DNA of 64,000 nt, taken from the NCBI RefSeq assembly GCF_041260155.1, contig NC_091935.1:253001-317000 (forward strand). The letters are read 5' to 3'. Shown here piece by piece: positions 28,401 to 38,490 of the stretch. The notes under the pieces are model-generated. The model searched no databases and was not told the DNA's origin. It was given only the letters and a program-made list of their open reading frames with translations. How positions within the stretch are numbered: the first letter of the stretch is position 1; each line of letters opens with the position of its first letter. A program made the translations under genes and the position numbers. This stretch comes from Ptychodera flava. Its lineage: Eukaryota; Hemichordata; Enteropneusta; Ptychoderidae.

Positions 28401-30743
28401 TTATACAATGTATCCTGGAATTGATAGTTATACAATGGATGACGTGAGTCCTATCAGAAATATTGCAAGCTTTCAATAAGACATTGTTAACTTAGCATTC
28501 ATACATATTCCTGAGACTGTATTTATTTTAGTTGCAGCATGGATATCTGGTTATCTCTTATTAGGGGAAGACTGCATTAACTTGCATGGTACCTGAAACC
28601 TGGGTCCTTGCATGACCAACTCCGGTGACAAACAGAGGACTTTTAATCCCTCAAGGTGTGAATGTTCCATTGTTATATTTATCTCATCCAGCTGGTGCCA
28701 TTGTAGTGCCTTTGTAGGAAAGGCAGGTCTGTGAAATTGATCCTCTGATAACTAAGTAGGGAAGTAGGGTATTCCTAAGTTAATGGAGCTTTCCCGTAAT
28801 GTATTACTTCAGCGAAAGCTTTTGTAAAGGATACAATATAGATTATTATATTTTATGAACATGAATGTGTACTGTCCATGTACAATGATTGGTGACGTTA
28901 GACCTTCTTCCTCTCTTTCCATTAACACTGGCATGAATTTGTCAATGCATGACATGTCAACATCACCACGATAATTCCGTGATATCAATACCTGATGGAG
29001 GAAGGGAAACAAAATTTATAGAGTGGCAAATACATTGTCATGCTTTCAAGAATGTACAATGACAACTGGTCCAAATGTTACAACAGAAGTATACGGAAGT
29101 TTGAGTTAAAACAGTATAGTTAAGTTAACTCAAGGTGGTACATAAAATTGAAAAAAAAGTCTCTCTTTACATCTACATGTATTGAAAGTAAGGTAAGGGT
29201 TCCTTTACTTAGGCCCCTCGTACCTGAAAATTACTTTCATCACGAACTTTAATTGGAAGAAGCACATTAAAATTCAAATACAAAATTTGGAGGGGTTTAG
29301 AACTAGGGTTAGGGTTAACATACTTATAAAGAGTTGTATATCCTACCTAAGCAAAAATGGGTGGGGGAGTGGGGGCCTTAAAGAACTCTCCGAAAATTAT
29401 CATCAGCTTCTGCCAGTACAATTCAAATGTAAGGCCCTCACAACCGTAAACCTCTTCCCATACACTACAGCTAATATGATCCATTGGACACAGGCGCTCC
29501 TTAGCTGGGTCGTCTGCTAAGTAGATCGATTTTCGGTTCGATTTATCGATCCCGTAGTCGATATGCCCGCCACTGCAACCTAAATACTCACAAGGTGTGC
29601 AACACAATCACTCAAAAAACACACCACCCGATTTGTCTACTGGCCGTGCGCTCACACAAAACATTCAGAACTACACTCCCATATACCTAGTTGGATCACA
29701 AATTTAACCATCTCCTCGAAAATCACGCCAAAGAGCGTGTTACTCGCGTCATCTTGAAGAAATCGGCCGTGTTTTGAGATCAAGTGGGGTGAAATGCAGC
29801 CTACAGAACGATTCTACCATATGATGTAATTTTTTCCACTGCTGATTGGCTAATCAACGGCCAAAACAAAGGTCACTGCAAGACGTCACTGGTGAAGTAC
29901 AGTTGAACCAATCAGCAGTGGAAAAAATTACGTCATATGGTAGAATCGTTCTGTAGGCTGCATTTCACCCCGCTTAGTCTCAAAACACGGCCGATTTCTT
30001 CAAGATGACGCGAGTAACACGCTCTTTGGCGTGATTTTCGAGGAGATGGTTAAATTTGTGATCCAACTAGGTATATGGGAGTGTAGTTCTGAATGTTTTG
30101 TGTGAGCGCACGGCCAGTAGACAAATCGGGTGGTGTGGTTTTTTGAGTGATTGTGTTGCACACCTTGTGAGTATTGTGCAGTGGCGGGCATATCGACTAC
30201 GGGATCGATAAATCGAACCGAAAATCGATCTACTTAGTAGACTAACCAGCTAAGGAGCGCCTGATCCATTGGACGAATGTCCACATGCAAAGCGTTCCTT
30301 GTACATGTACACGAAGATTTACCATGGAGGTAACACGCATACTGTCTGCATCACTGTACCATGGAGGGAAGGGATATGTTTGTACACATACAGTATACAC
30401 AACGTACCGTACCACTGCCTGTAGGCTGTACGGCACATGAAACTGGGCGTGTGATGCCGGTAGTCATTGAATGTGAGCTAGACAGTTCGTAATCGTGTAG
30501 GACAACGCATGTCCCAAAGTTTAATCTAGGAGCTGAAGAACAACTATGATTTAAATAAGTACACAAGTCAAATTAAGAACAGAAATTAGGGCGACAATTT
30601 ATTTCGCGACATCAGTGCAGTGATCTAGTGAATGACAACCATACATTGGCACCGGCAGCACTGCAGGAATGTGGTATCACACCCCTAACCATTGTACTCA
30701 CCTTTCCCTTCATATCGAGGAAAAAGACCGCCGACACAGACAT
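13309..30743 (-). CDS. AP1M1: AP-1 clathrin adaptor complex subunit mu (ten coding exons)
   Basis: Medium subunit of the heterotetrameric AP-1 adaptor, which sorts cargo into clathrin vesicles at the trans-Golgi network and endosomes. Coding exons, in order: 30743-30702, 28991-28835, 27785-27718, 24644-24514, 23837-23693, 23475-23349, 20008-19866, 17974-17744, 14062-13937, 13407-13309. All introns are GT-AG, all phases join, and the sum is 422 residues plus TGA; human AP1M1 has 423. Residues 1 to about 140 form the longin-like N-terminal domain and about 165-422 the mu homology domain. The residues that bind tyrosine-based (YxxPhi) sorting signals are present: Asp173 in EVFLDVVESV and Trp407 in YQALPWVRY, matching human D174 and W408. 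The start MSVSAVFFLDMKGK fits the family N-terminus. Odd: the position of human Thr144 is Ile. Most introns are filled with transposons. The symbol follows the vertebrate orthologue; an invertebrate copy would predate the AP1M1/AP1M2 split. Confidence 0.97.
13490..13640. repeat. Minisatellite in AP1M intron 9
   Basis: About three diverged copies of a 45-50 bp unit containing CTACAATGTACAT and TTTTCCAGC.AGGCTGGTCA. Confidence 0.6.
13937..14062 (-). CDS. AP1M1: AP1M coding exon 9
   Basis: Forty-two codons, GGKEYLMRAHFSLPSVEREE through IPYFTTSGIQ, with CCAG acceptor and GTAAGT donor. Closely matches the vertebrate sequence. Confidence 0.96.
14341..16354 (+). mobile_element. hAT-like element in AP1M intron 8, TIR CAGGGCTGTCAAT
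   Basis: Ends CAGGGCTGTCAAT and ATTGACAGCCCTG, with GAACA at 14336-14340 and 16355-16359 as a 5-bp target duplication. CAGGG ends are hAT-like; hAT usually duplicates 8 bp, though 5-bp members are known. The 14608-14660 stretch encodes MATKRTTATLDLWVQKRP, like the start of hAT-type or ZMYM proteins, and 15920-15990 could encode acidic LDEYSSDSDYGSDYD. No complete transposase is visible. Confidence 0.7.
17744..17974 (-). CDS. AP1M1: AP1M coding exon 8
   Basis: Seventy-seven codons from VKPLIWIESVIERHSHSRVE to LNAVLWTVKSFP, flanked by a CACAG acceptor and a GTAAGT donor. It includes the basic FKRRSTANNVEI segment typical of mu homology domains. Confidence 0.96.
18366..19301. mobile_element. 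hAT-like element in AP1M intron 7, TIR CAGGGCTCGAAATTA
   Basis: Ends CAGGGCTCGAAATTAACTTT and TAATTTCGAGCCCTTG. Subterminal units GGTAGTCC..TGGGCTACCA occur on both sides in opposite orientation, as expected for transposase-binding repeats. It sits between two copies of a 50-bp host segment (18297-18349 and 19312-19363), so insertion accompanied or split a tandem duplication. No transposase. Confidence 0.65.
19455..19700. repeat. Minisatellite in AP1M intron 7
   Basis: About seven diverged copies of a 35-36 bp unit, TCTAACACAGTGAGTTGTGG AGCTAAACATCCTTG. Confidence 0.7.
19866..20008 (-). CDS. AP1M1: AP1M coding exon 7
   Basis: Completes Arg, then encodes TKSKSVELEDVKFHQCVRLS through SYRLNTH. 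Ends in phase 0 with donor GTAAGT. Nearly identical to vertebrate mu1. Confidence 0.96.
20700..20960. repeat. SINE-like tandem repeat segment in AP1M intron 6
   Basis: Repeating AATATGCAAAT(G/T)TCAACA and GTGAACAAATCTCA blocks, spaced about 70-80 bases, related to those at 21480-22070 and 53640-54060. Confidence 0.45.
21400..22070. repeat. Tandem 150-bp repeat ending in (GGAC)n, AP1M intron 6
   Basis: Three to four copies of a roughly 150-bp unit with AAGTTTGAACAAAAT, AAAGACATGAAAAATCGCAA and GCCATATT.GATCGTATC, ending at ACGGACGGACGGACG near 22035. This design of tandem subunits plus a terminal (GGAC)n recurs in the window. The longer open frames here are artefacts of the repeat. Confidence 0.6.
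22630..23050. repeat. Diverged direct duplication in AP1M intron 6
   Basis: Two copies, starting near 22640 and 22870, of a segment with GGGCGCTA.CA, TACACTTGATT.GGTTCA, AATGTGCCTGT and GGTTTTGTAGAGG. No protein similarity. Confidence 0.45.
23349..23475 (-). CDS. AP1M1: AP1M coding exon 6
   Basis: Acceptor CCATAG, then VSANTNVLRSEIVGAVKMRV through NDKILFENTG plus one base of Arg, with donor GTAAGT. Part of the mu homology domain. Confidence 0.95.
23693..23837 (-). CDS. AP1M1: AP1M coding exon 5 (linker and start of mu homology domain)
   Basis: Encodes YITQEGHKLEIAPRPPMAVT through FLDVVESVNLL, ending in phase 0. It contains cargo-binding Asp173. The linker reads KLE-I-APRPP where human reads KLE-TG-APRPP, so the regulatory Thr144 is absent and the protein is one residue shorter here. 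Confidence 0.96.
24514..24644 (-). CDS. AP1M1: AP1M coding exon 4
   Basis: Encodes VFCEYFKELEEESIRDNF through TTDSKILQ plus two bases of the next Glu codon, with donor GTAAGT. This is the most conserved helix of the N-terminal domain. The neighbouring intron 3 carries a 2.46-kb hAT-like insertion. Confidence 0.95.
24999..27458. mobile_element. hAT-like element in AP1M intron 3, TIR CAGGGCTCGAAAATT
   Basis: Ends CAGGGCTCGAAAATTC and AATTTTCGAGCCCTG, flanked by TAGAGCC at 24992-24998 and 27459-27465. Subterminal GGGCAAGTGAATTTT units repeat near both ends in opposite orientation. The interior has MPPQQKTTAYNVVG (from 25265), similar in kind to the KRTTATLDLW start in the 14341 element, a poly(G) at 25693 and no full transposase. 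Confidence 0.72.
25455..25616. repeat. Exact 81-bp tandem duplication
   Basis: Bases 25455-25535 and 25536-25616 appear identical (starting GTACGCTAAAACCGATCCAG). It lies inside the hAT-like element and is either recent or an assembly duplicate. Confidence 0.8.
27718..27785 (-). CDS. AP1M1: AP1M coding exon 3
   Basis: Begins with the last two bases of the split Leu codon and encodes VATTKKNANVALVFSILHKMVE, ending in phase 0 before GTGAGT. Human has VATSKKNACVSLVFSFLYKV at this place. Confidence 0.93.
28560..28800. mobile_element. 241-bp MITE, ATTAGGGGA...TCCCGTAAT, intact copy
   Basis: Short imperfect inverted ends, ATTAGGGGAAG and CTTTCCCGTAAT. The same sequence recurs at 50014-51593, where it is split by a LINE. 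This copy ends about 34 bases from the exon 2 donor of AP1M. Confidence 0.7.
28835..28991 (-). CDS. AP1M1: AP1M coding exon 2
   Basis: Acceptor CAG at 28994-28992. Encodes VLISRNYRGDVDMS to FIKYNNLY. The exon ends one base into a Leu codon and is followed by the donor GTATCC. That donor is weaker than the others and lies only about 34 bases from the end of a MITE (28560-28800). Confidence 0.93.
29490..30262. mobile_element. 773-bp foldback element with 370-bp arms in AP1M intron 1
   Basis: Arms from 29491 and to about 30263 are inverted copies, mostly identical, running from CAGGCGCTCCTTAGCTGG to TCCACTGCTGATTGG with a short unpaired centre (29855-29895). The insert is flanked by GATCCATTGGAC at 29478-29489 and 30263-30274. 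Depending on where the end is placed, the duplication is 11 or 12 bp, at the upper limit for Mutator-like elements. No coding capacity. Confidence 0.8.
30702..30743 (-). CDS. AP1M1: AP1M coding exon 1
   Basis: Fourteen codons, MSVSAVFFLDMKGK, followed by the donor GTGAGT at 30701-30696. This is the first beta strand of the longin-like domain. The ATG is the family start. The exon ends in phase 0. Confidence 0.93.
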
Positions 30744-30839
30744 TTTGCCGTCTCTTTATTCCAAAATGTACCTTTGAAACTACGATAATAACACCTTTGC
30801 TTCAACTTGGCCCAGTATGGTGATTGATAAAGTACAACG

Positions 30840-30880
30840 TGTATCCAATTGTGTTTCCGGAAAGTAAAGATGGCGGATAC
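30840..30880 (-). promoter_or_regulatory. AP1M proximal promoter: ETS and YY1-like sites
   Basis: About 110 bases upstream of the ATG there is a palindromic ETS core, TTTCCGGAAA (30854-30863), next to a YY1-like AAAGATGGCGG (30866-30876). ETS plus YY1 without a clear TATA box is common in housekeeping promoters. This rests on motif matching only; the transcription start is not known. Confidence 0.45.
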
Positions 30881-31232
30881 ATAGATGTTGCATTTGCGCA
30901 TGCTTCCTGACTTTCGACCTCTGAACTTTGAGTAAAGTGGGAATTTCAATCAGATGGACCGTATCAGATGGTTTGATGTACCCAAACAAATTGGCAGAAC
31001 AAATTACTGCATTGTCTCCCGTCTATAACTCTTACAGGCATCTTCCACTAATCGAAATCAATCTAGCAATTGCAATTGACTTTTTGCTCATGGTAAGTAT
31101 ATTTTAAACGCTTACGTGACGTTGTGACCGTTACTTGAATGTGAAGTTTTGGTTTGAATCTCACACTGCACAATTTGTTTTGACACCATCCCTCCACCCA
31201 CTGGCAAACACTCAAGCTATCATAGAGTTAGT

Positions 31233-32925
31233 AGGGAGGCCAACTGAAATTTTGAAATGTTCAATCTGCATTTTAATTAATGTAGTTTTTTAGATTTCAA
31301 TGAGAGAAGCTAAACATTTTTTTAATTTTCGAAATTGGATGAACGGTTACAATTTTATAGCTTTTTAAAACATTCACTTTTACTCTTTCTGTAGAAAGAC
31401 AATACATATAATAACAATGGGAACAATGGGACAAAAATGAAGGAGTTTTAGCTGAAATTTACAGTAAATTTGCTGTAACTTTGTTAATAAAACATCTTTT
31501 TGTACCAAATTTGGCATGGAGATAGATTTCAATGGCACACACAAATGTATCCTAAAATTACGCGATTACGATGGTGGCCATATTGGATTTATCCATGGCA
31601 ACGGATGAACGACACTTAACGAGAAATGACAAAATGAAAATATTAAGCTCAAATGGCATAAGTGATTTATCAAATTGAAGGTCTTTTTGAGCTGATGACA
31701 CTTTTGAATAGCTCTACTGCATTAAAACTACCTACAAAAAGTATTTTATCCAAATAAAGGCTTTCAAAACATCACCACTGGGCCATGTGGAGTTTTGACA
31801 TTATTTGGTAAAGGCTTCTTCAATTTTATCAGTTTCTGAACAATTTGAAACTTAGAATTTAATTTAAGGATTATTGGTTAAAACTATGTTCCAAAATTAT
31901 TGATCATCTTTAAAATTCAGGAGTAAATTGAATGAGAAGTCGATGTTTGGAGGTGCTAAAAATTGCATACTTGTCATGGTAAAGTTATCAGCAACTAAGA
32001 TGGTCTCATCATACCACCTGTCAGACATGCAAATTTCCTTTGTTACAAACATTTAAAAAAATCAATACCCTTTCTTTTGCCAACACAGATGCAACTTATT
32101 CCCTTAGTTTCCTTGAAAATATTGTGTACGGCTGTCAAAAATCTATGTCAACAAATCACAAAATTGCTATCTCCTCTGCGCAAGAGGGATTATTCACCGT
32201 GAGAAATTAGAGAATTATGATTATCAAAACTATGGTCCCAGAATTTTGATATATGGACCGAGCTGTTCTGTGTACAGAAGAAATTTGCTCCAGTTCAATG
32301 AGTGATCTCCGTGTGTACGGATCATGGAGAATTGTGGGTAGCCTCACTTACTGTGAAGCGTGGTCAATATCTCCGTCAATAAATACGTGAGCTGTTCAAA
32401 ATTTCTCATTTTTTCTAGCAAAAACTCAAAAGAAATAATGATAAACTGCGTACTAGAGGACGTTTCACTGAGAGTTGGTCGGGTTAGGTCTCGGAAAAAT
32501 CGCTCTCAATTTTTTGTCTCAGATTTGGTCATATACACTGCCCTATGTTGGTGAAGAACCTTATATCGCGAGAAAGAGCGAGATCTGGGCTTTCAAATGA
32601 GTATTCGATGTAAGGGATGTTTTGATTGGCTCACCTTCAAAAATGCGTTCAAAATCAGTGATGTAAATATTAGGTGCTGCCATGTTTCAGATCGCCGTTC
32701 CCAGTACCGTTTCTACCTCAATTTGCAGTTTATTCAAAAAGTAAGTAGTTCATATAAAGAAATAAAAAACATATGAGAGAATAGCTGCATTTTTAATTTT
32801 TAGCTTCATGTATTTTTTCCACAATTTTCTTTCCCGTTATTGATGTTTTTCAATTTTGAACATGACTAAGTCACTGGTGATTGAGTGTCAATTCAGCATG
32901 TCCTGGGCGACCTGCTGGCCTCCCT
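31233..32925. mobile_element. 1.7-kb TIR element upstream of AP1M with 9-bp target duplication
   Basis: Ends AGGGAGGCCA and TGGCCTCCCT flanked by AGAGTTAGT at 31224-31232 and 32926-32934. The interior is AT-rich with no protein similarity. The 9-bp duplication suggests a Mutator-like, non-autonomous element. It ends 490 bases upstream of the AP1M start. Confidence 0.7.
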
Positions 32926-32934
32926 AGAGTTAGT

Positions 32935-33920
32935 GAGTCAATGCTCTGCCATGCTTGATAGAACTTGTAAAATTATAAAAAGGTATTTTGTTTCGTAACG
33001 AGCTTAAAATGTGGCCCTGGTTTTACAACGAGTTACTTTACAGTGCGACGCAACGATTCGATCATGGGCGTACGGTACGGTACGAGTGGAGCAAAGCCCC
33101 TTTTTGTAAACACTCACGGAGTGGGGTGGGGCTGGAATCGCGATTAAAATCTTGACTCGGTTTAGATTTCCCCTTAATACTATCTTGAAAATTCATACTC
33201 CCCTCAAAAATCTCATGAAAATTCAAATCCCCAACTTTTCTCAAACCTCCCCCACACTAAAATTTTCAAATCCCCCCTTCCCCCACTATTATCAAGCCAA
33301 ACATTTATAAGGCCAACAATTATACTTCACTAAAATTTTTACAGCTTTCTTTTACAGTGTTTTTGCTTATTGCGTCTACTTAAATATTTTGATTACACCC
33401 TATCATGTTGAAATATTCAATTGTCAGCTTGCCAACAAAGCCTGTGTAGGTGTACTGTGCTTTTCTTTCTTTCCTGTAGAGTCTGACGTGTTGGTCAGTT
33501 TGACAACTATGTGATATTATTGACAATCATGTACTTTCTATTGACTTACAAGAATAAGATTCAAATTCGATTTCAAAAGACACAAGATGATGGGTGTGAT
33601 GTGGTGGAGAGGTTAAAAGTCGTAAAACACTACAGCTACAGAACCACAGCTATAGTTGACAGTGCTTAGCAACAAAATCCTTTTTGCAGTATTAAACCAA
33701 TACATTTTATGTTTTATTTTATTAATAACGACTTCCACGGCCAAGGCCAATTATGGAAGGCTGTTGAAAAAATACAGACCGTAAAAAGTTCAAAGATTGA
33801 GACAAGACATACAAACTTTAACAAATACTGAGAAGATAAAGTTTAAAATATTTTTAAAATATTTTAAAAAAAAAAATTTTATTATGTGGCATTTTGTAAA
33901 TGAAACAATGGCCTAAATAT
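32935..33920. other. Intergenic, low-complexity C-rich stretch
   Basis: Between 33170 and 33290 short runs such as TGAAAATTCAAATCCCC repeat irregularly. Nothing else recognised. Confidence 0.4.
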
Positions 33921-34097
33921 AGCTGCTGTGAACTCAAATGACCTACTCTAGTTTCCTGTAAACTAGAATGACCAACACCAGTGACTGAACTATAATGACC
34001 TACCCTTCCTACTGTGAACTAGAATGGCTTGGCCCATAGCTACTGTAAACTACTGGTAGTCTAGAATGACTTAGCCCAGCTACTGTGAACTACCAGA

Positions 34098-37000
34098 TAT
34101 GAACTGAAAATGCTCACGTGTTTCATTATATATTGCAGTTATGTGTAAATTTTAACCTTTGCCACATGTTTGCAACTTCATTGAAAGTATGATGATCAAC
34201 ATAATGAACAATAATCACCGCCGATTAGGTCATGAAGTATACAAACATGTAATTAGCTGAAATAAAAATATTAAAGTTCTTTTACTGCTGTCATTGTATC
34301 ACCACTTTATATAGCAAGTGTAATTACCATTGGCCAAGTCCTTCAAGCCATATATGCCAAGCTGCGAAAGCTCATTAGACATGCAAATTATAATAATGTT
34401 TATTGCGCAACAACACACTTAAGAAGTGTGGTAAGGCAAAAATACATTTACAGTTCAACAATACAAGGATTAACAAACACTGGTTGTAGCTGCTGCTGGG
34501 GGAGAAAGTAAGGTACTTGAAATATACTTAACAAGGGGTAATTTATCTGACTGACTAAAGATGTAAATGAACTTCTCTTTCTGAAAGTCAACGAAACCAG
34601 GACTGCACATAGTTATTGAGGAAAATAACATCTCTCTGTAAGTGCTATATTTTGAACAGATCATTACATAATGGAATTCATCCTCTACTGAAGATTTACA
34701 ATACTTACAAAATCTCTCATTTGCAGGGACTTTTGGGTTTGATCTCCGACCTAATTCAATTTGTAAGTTGTGATCAGAGATTCGAAGTTTTGTAAGCCAC
34801 TTCCTATAAGTAAATTTCTTATATCCAATAAATAATTTCAAAGTGAAAAGAAGTTTTAAATTCTCTATATGTTCTGAGTTTATTTTTCCTGAACCCGGGT
34901 TTCGTGAATCATTATGCAAATTTCTGAGCCAAGTCTGATGATAACTCTTACATAAATTATCAACAACAACACTTACTGTGGAATTGATATTACATACGGA
35001 AGTCCATACATTACTTTCACTGTAAGAATTCAAAATGTTATACACAAAATCAGACCATTTTGAATTAAACCTCGATGATATGTATGCAGACTTAAGTAAA
35101 ATGTCATCGGTCAAAACCAGTCTATGCCAGTACTTGAGCATGTGTTTTATAACTGTAAACCGAATTGGATATCTACCAAGCTCTCCAATAACACCAGCAT
35201 TTGAGGCATGTTTAGAAACTCCTAGAATGAATTTATAGAAAGAGATACTGACATCATCAAGAAAATTAACTTTGTCATTAATTTCATGCCCCCATATTTC
35301 ACAGCCATAAGTCATAATAGGTACAATTAATGTATCAAAAAGTGCTAATGCAACTTTTACAGAGAGTGAACTATTCTGAAATAGACCCTTACGAAGGCTA
35401 AAAAGTGCTTTCATTGCCTTCAATTTAAGATTACGAAAATTACCTTTGAATTTACCATTTGGAGTAATGACAAAACCAAGGTAACAGTATTCTTTCACTA
35501 AGTCAAGTGCTATTCCATTGTAAGTAAGGGTAACTCCTTTTACAAGATGATTACTTTTGTTAATACAATTACTTTTGTCTTCTTTATGTTAATAGATAAT
35601 TTCCAATTACAGCAAAAATCACGCAGCTTATCAAGACATCTTTGCAAGCCAGCTCTAGTTTCTGACATCAACAGGAGATCATCAGCATACATCAGACAAT
35701 TTATATGGAGTGAATTCAAATTAATAGGACAGTCCTCATCATCACCAAAAATGCAAGGAAGATCATTTACAAAAACATTAAATAAAGTTGGACTTAAATT
35801 ACAACCTTGCTTGACACCTATTTTGGACTCAAAATCACCAGTAAGACAATTATTGCTTTTCACACAATATTGAACATTACTATACATTGACTTGATAATG
35901 TTATAAAAATTGCCATCAATTCCATATTTCTTCAATTTCCAAAGTAAACCTGTACGCCAAACTCTATCAAACGCCTTCTGAAAATCTACAAAACAACAGT
36001 AAAGATATCTCTGACTGGGATTACTGCTCGAATGACAGGATTTAGAATATACCTGCCTTTCGATAGCAGAACGTAACACAAAGAGATTGTCAGCAGTTCT
36101 CCTCTTTGATCTGAAACCAGACTGGAAAGGTGAAAGAGAGTTATTTTTGCTTAAGTAATCGATAAGCCTATTATTCAACACTGAAGTAAAAAGTTTTGCT
36201 AAACAACTATTGACAGATATCCCTCTATAGTTAGATGGATCACTTGTATCTCCAGATTTGAAAATTGGGACCAAAATTGCCCTTTTCCAAGCATTTGGAA
36301 ATCTACCTGATCTGAGAATGGTATTAAAGAGTATGCAAAGTGGAGTAAGTAAACAAGAACCCCCATATTTTAACATTTCATTTAAAATTCCATCTGTACC
36401 TGGAGACTTCCCAGATTTTAGTTTACGTAAGGCTTTCAAGATTTCTGAATCATTAATAACAGAATTAAGAATAACATTTTCATTTTCTTCATTAGCTGCC
36501 TCCATATTATGCAAGTCTTTACAGATATGGCTAGAAAAATTGTCGTTTTCTTCCATAGAAAAGTCTCCCAATTGCTTAAAGTGAGCAAACCATTCGCTTG
36601 GAGAAATAGAGGAGTCAATTTTCATCTCACTTTTTGTACCTGAAATATCTTCCACAATTTCCAATATTGATCACTGTTCTCAGAATGAGCATTTTCTAAT
36701 TTGGCAAGTTGATCACGTTTAAAAATAGCTTTTTTATATTTCAACAATTTTTTATAATTTTTCTTCAGTGTGAAACATCTCCCTCTAATAAACGGTCATT
36801 TGGATAGCGGCCTAGCAATTTACAGCAATCCTTAAAATCTTTACGAAGTGAAAAACATGATTTATCAAACCATGGCTGTGCTAATTATAAATTAGCTGAC
36901 ATGAAAATGTGAAATGACTTTTGATATTGTTTTAACCTGGCATAATCATCAATGTACATAGCATGTTTTGCCAACTTTGATCAAGTAAATCCCAGTATAT

Positions 37001-37880
37001 ATCCCTAATAAGCAAAGTTCATTAAATATATAAATTAAGAATTGGCTTAAGTAAAAATGCTTAATGATTTTCAATAATGTTGTATCATGGTATATATGTA
37101 GCAAGTTTTGTCAACTTTGGTCAAGTTGATTGAGATGTACATCTCTAATTAGGAAAGTTCATTAAATATGCAAATTAGGAATTGGCTGAAGAGAAAATGC
37201 TTAATGACTTTCAATAAAATTGTATTATAGTGTCTTTAATGTACATAGCAAGTTTCATCAATTTTGAGCAAGTCAATTCAGATAAATATCCCTAATTATG
37301 ATAATTCATTTAATATGCAAATTAGGAATTGGCTGAAGTAAAAATGTTTAATGACTTTCAAAAATGTTGTATTATAGTAGCGTCAATACATGTAGCAAGT
37401 TTCATCAACTTTGGTCCAGTCAATTTAAATATATATCCCTAATTAGCAAAGTTCATAAATATGCAAATTAGGAATTGGCAGCAGTTAAAACGCTGAATGA
37501 CTTTCAATAATGTTAACTCATAGTATCTTTAATATATATACAAAGTTTGGTCAATTTTGATAGAGTCAAATCAGACATATATCCCTAGTTAGGAAAGTTC
37601 ATTAAATATGCAAATCAGGGTTTATCTTTTATGTCACCCCTTAATGGTTCCCACTGCTGATATATCTTGGTAAGATCAACATTTGTAGCAAATCTCATCA
37701 AATTGTGTTCAGTCGTTTTTAATGTATATCCGTTTTTTCTAAAATCATTAATTATGCAAATGAGCAAAAAGTATTCAAGCCACACCCACCAAAAACTAAT
37801 CAGTTCTTGCCATTTGCTAACTAAATATATGTACCAGATTTGATTCTGATCTGATCAGCCGTTTTTGAGATATCGGACCA

Positions 37881-37915
<35 letters not shown>

Positions 37916-37955
37916 TCGCTGCGACATATGCTCACGTGTGTAAACACGTGAGCAA
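34098..37955. mobile_element. TIR element, copy 1 (TGCTCACGTGTTT ends), carrying a LINE
   Basis: Begins TGCTCACGTGTTT near 34112 after a shared ACCAGATATGAACTG lead and ends AAACACGTGAGCA at 37954. The interior has about six diverged 140-bp units (AAATATGCAAATTAGGAATT GGCTGAAG...) and (CAGA)n at 37890. The second copy at 40265-41816 lacks the LINE, which allows the LINE boundaries to be placed. Confidence 0.75.
34396..36880 (-). mobile_element. 5'-truncated non-LTR retrotransposon (LINE) with nearly whole RT
   Basis: Two frames read as one polyprotein with a break near 35500-35540. They show SGKSPGTDGI, NYRGISVNSC, FVDFQKAFDRVW, GVKQGCNLSPTLF, the catalytic LMYADDLLLMSE and a thumb region. 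The C-terminal Cys/His cluster is CKYCKSSVEDEFHYVMICSK. KPWFDKSCFSL upstream (near 36870) marks the linker before RT; the endonuclease is missing. The flanks AATTATAA (34388) and AATTATAA (36881) look like a target duplication when compared with the empty second copy of the host element. The clade is not certain. Frameshifted, so probably inactive. Confidence 0.85.
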
Positions 37956-38490
37956 AAAATGGCCTGACCTAGCTACTGCAAATTAGAATGACCTACCCTA
38001 GTGACTGTGAACTAGAATGACCTGACCTAGGAACTGTGAACAAGAATGACCTTCCGTAGCAACTCTGAAACGGAATGACCTTCCCTAGCAACTCTGAAAC
38101 GGAATGACCTTCCCTAGCAAACTCTGAAATGGAATGACCTAACCAAGGAACTGTGAACTACAATGATCAGATATAGAGACTTTGAACTAGAATGACCTAA
38201 CCTAGCTAGACCTACACTAGCTACTGTGAACTACAATGACCTACCCTAGCTACTGTGAACTAGAATGACCTACACTAGCTACTGTGAACTACAATGACGT
38301 ACCCTAGCTACTATGAACTAGTAGAATGACCTACACTAGCTACTGTGAACTAGAATGACCCACATTAGCTACTGTGAACTAGAATGACCTACCCTAGCTT
38401 CTGTGAACTAGAATGACCTACCCTAGCTACTGTGACCTAGAATGACCTACCCTAGCTACTATTAACTAGAATGACATACCCTAGCTGATA

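Larger units (their letters stand above)
33920..38490. repeat. Minisatellite (about 29 bp) split by a 3.9-kb insertion
   Basis: Units of the type CTAGCTACTGTGAACTAGAATGACCTACC occur at 33925-34095 and again at 37965-38485, with roughly 5 and 18 copies. The TIR element at about 34098-37955 lies between the two parts. Confidence 0.8.

Noticed and set aside
34470..36664. Reverse transcriptase as a host gene
   Set aside because: Frame broken, truncated, with target-site-like flanks and an empty homologous site; it is a LINE copy.
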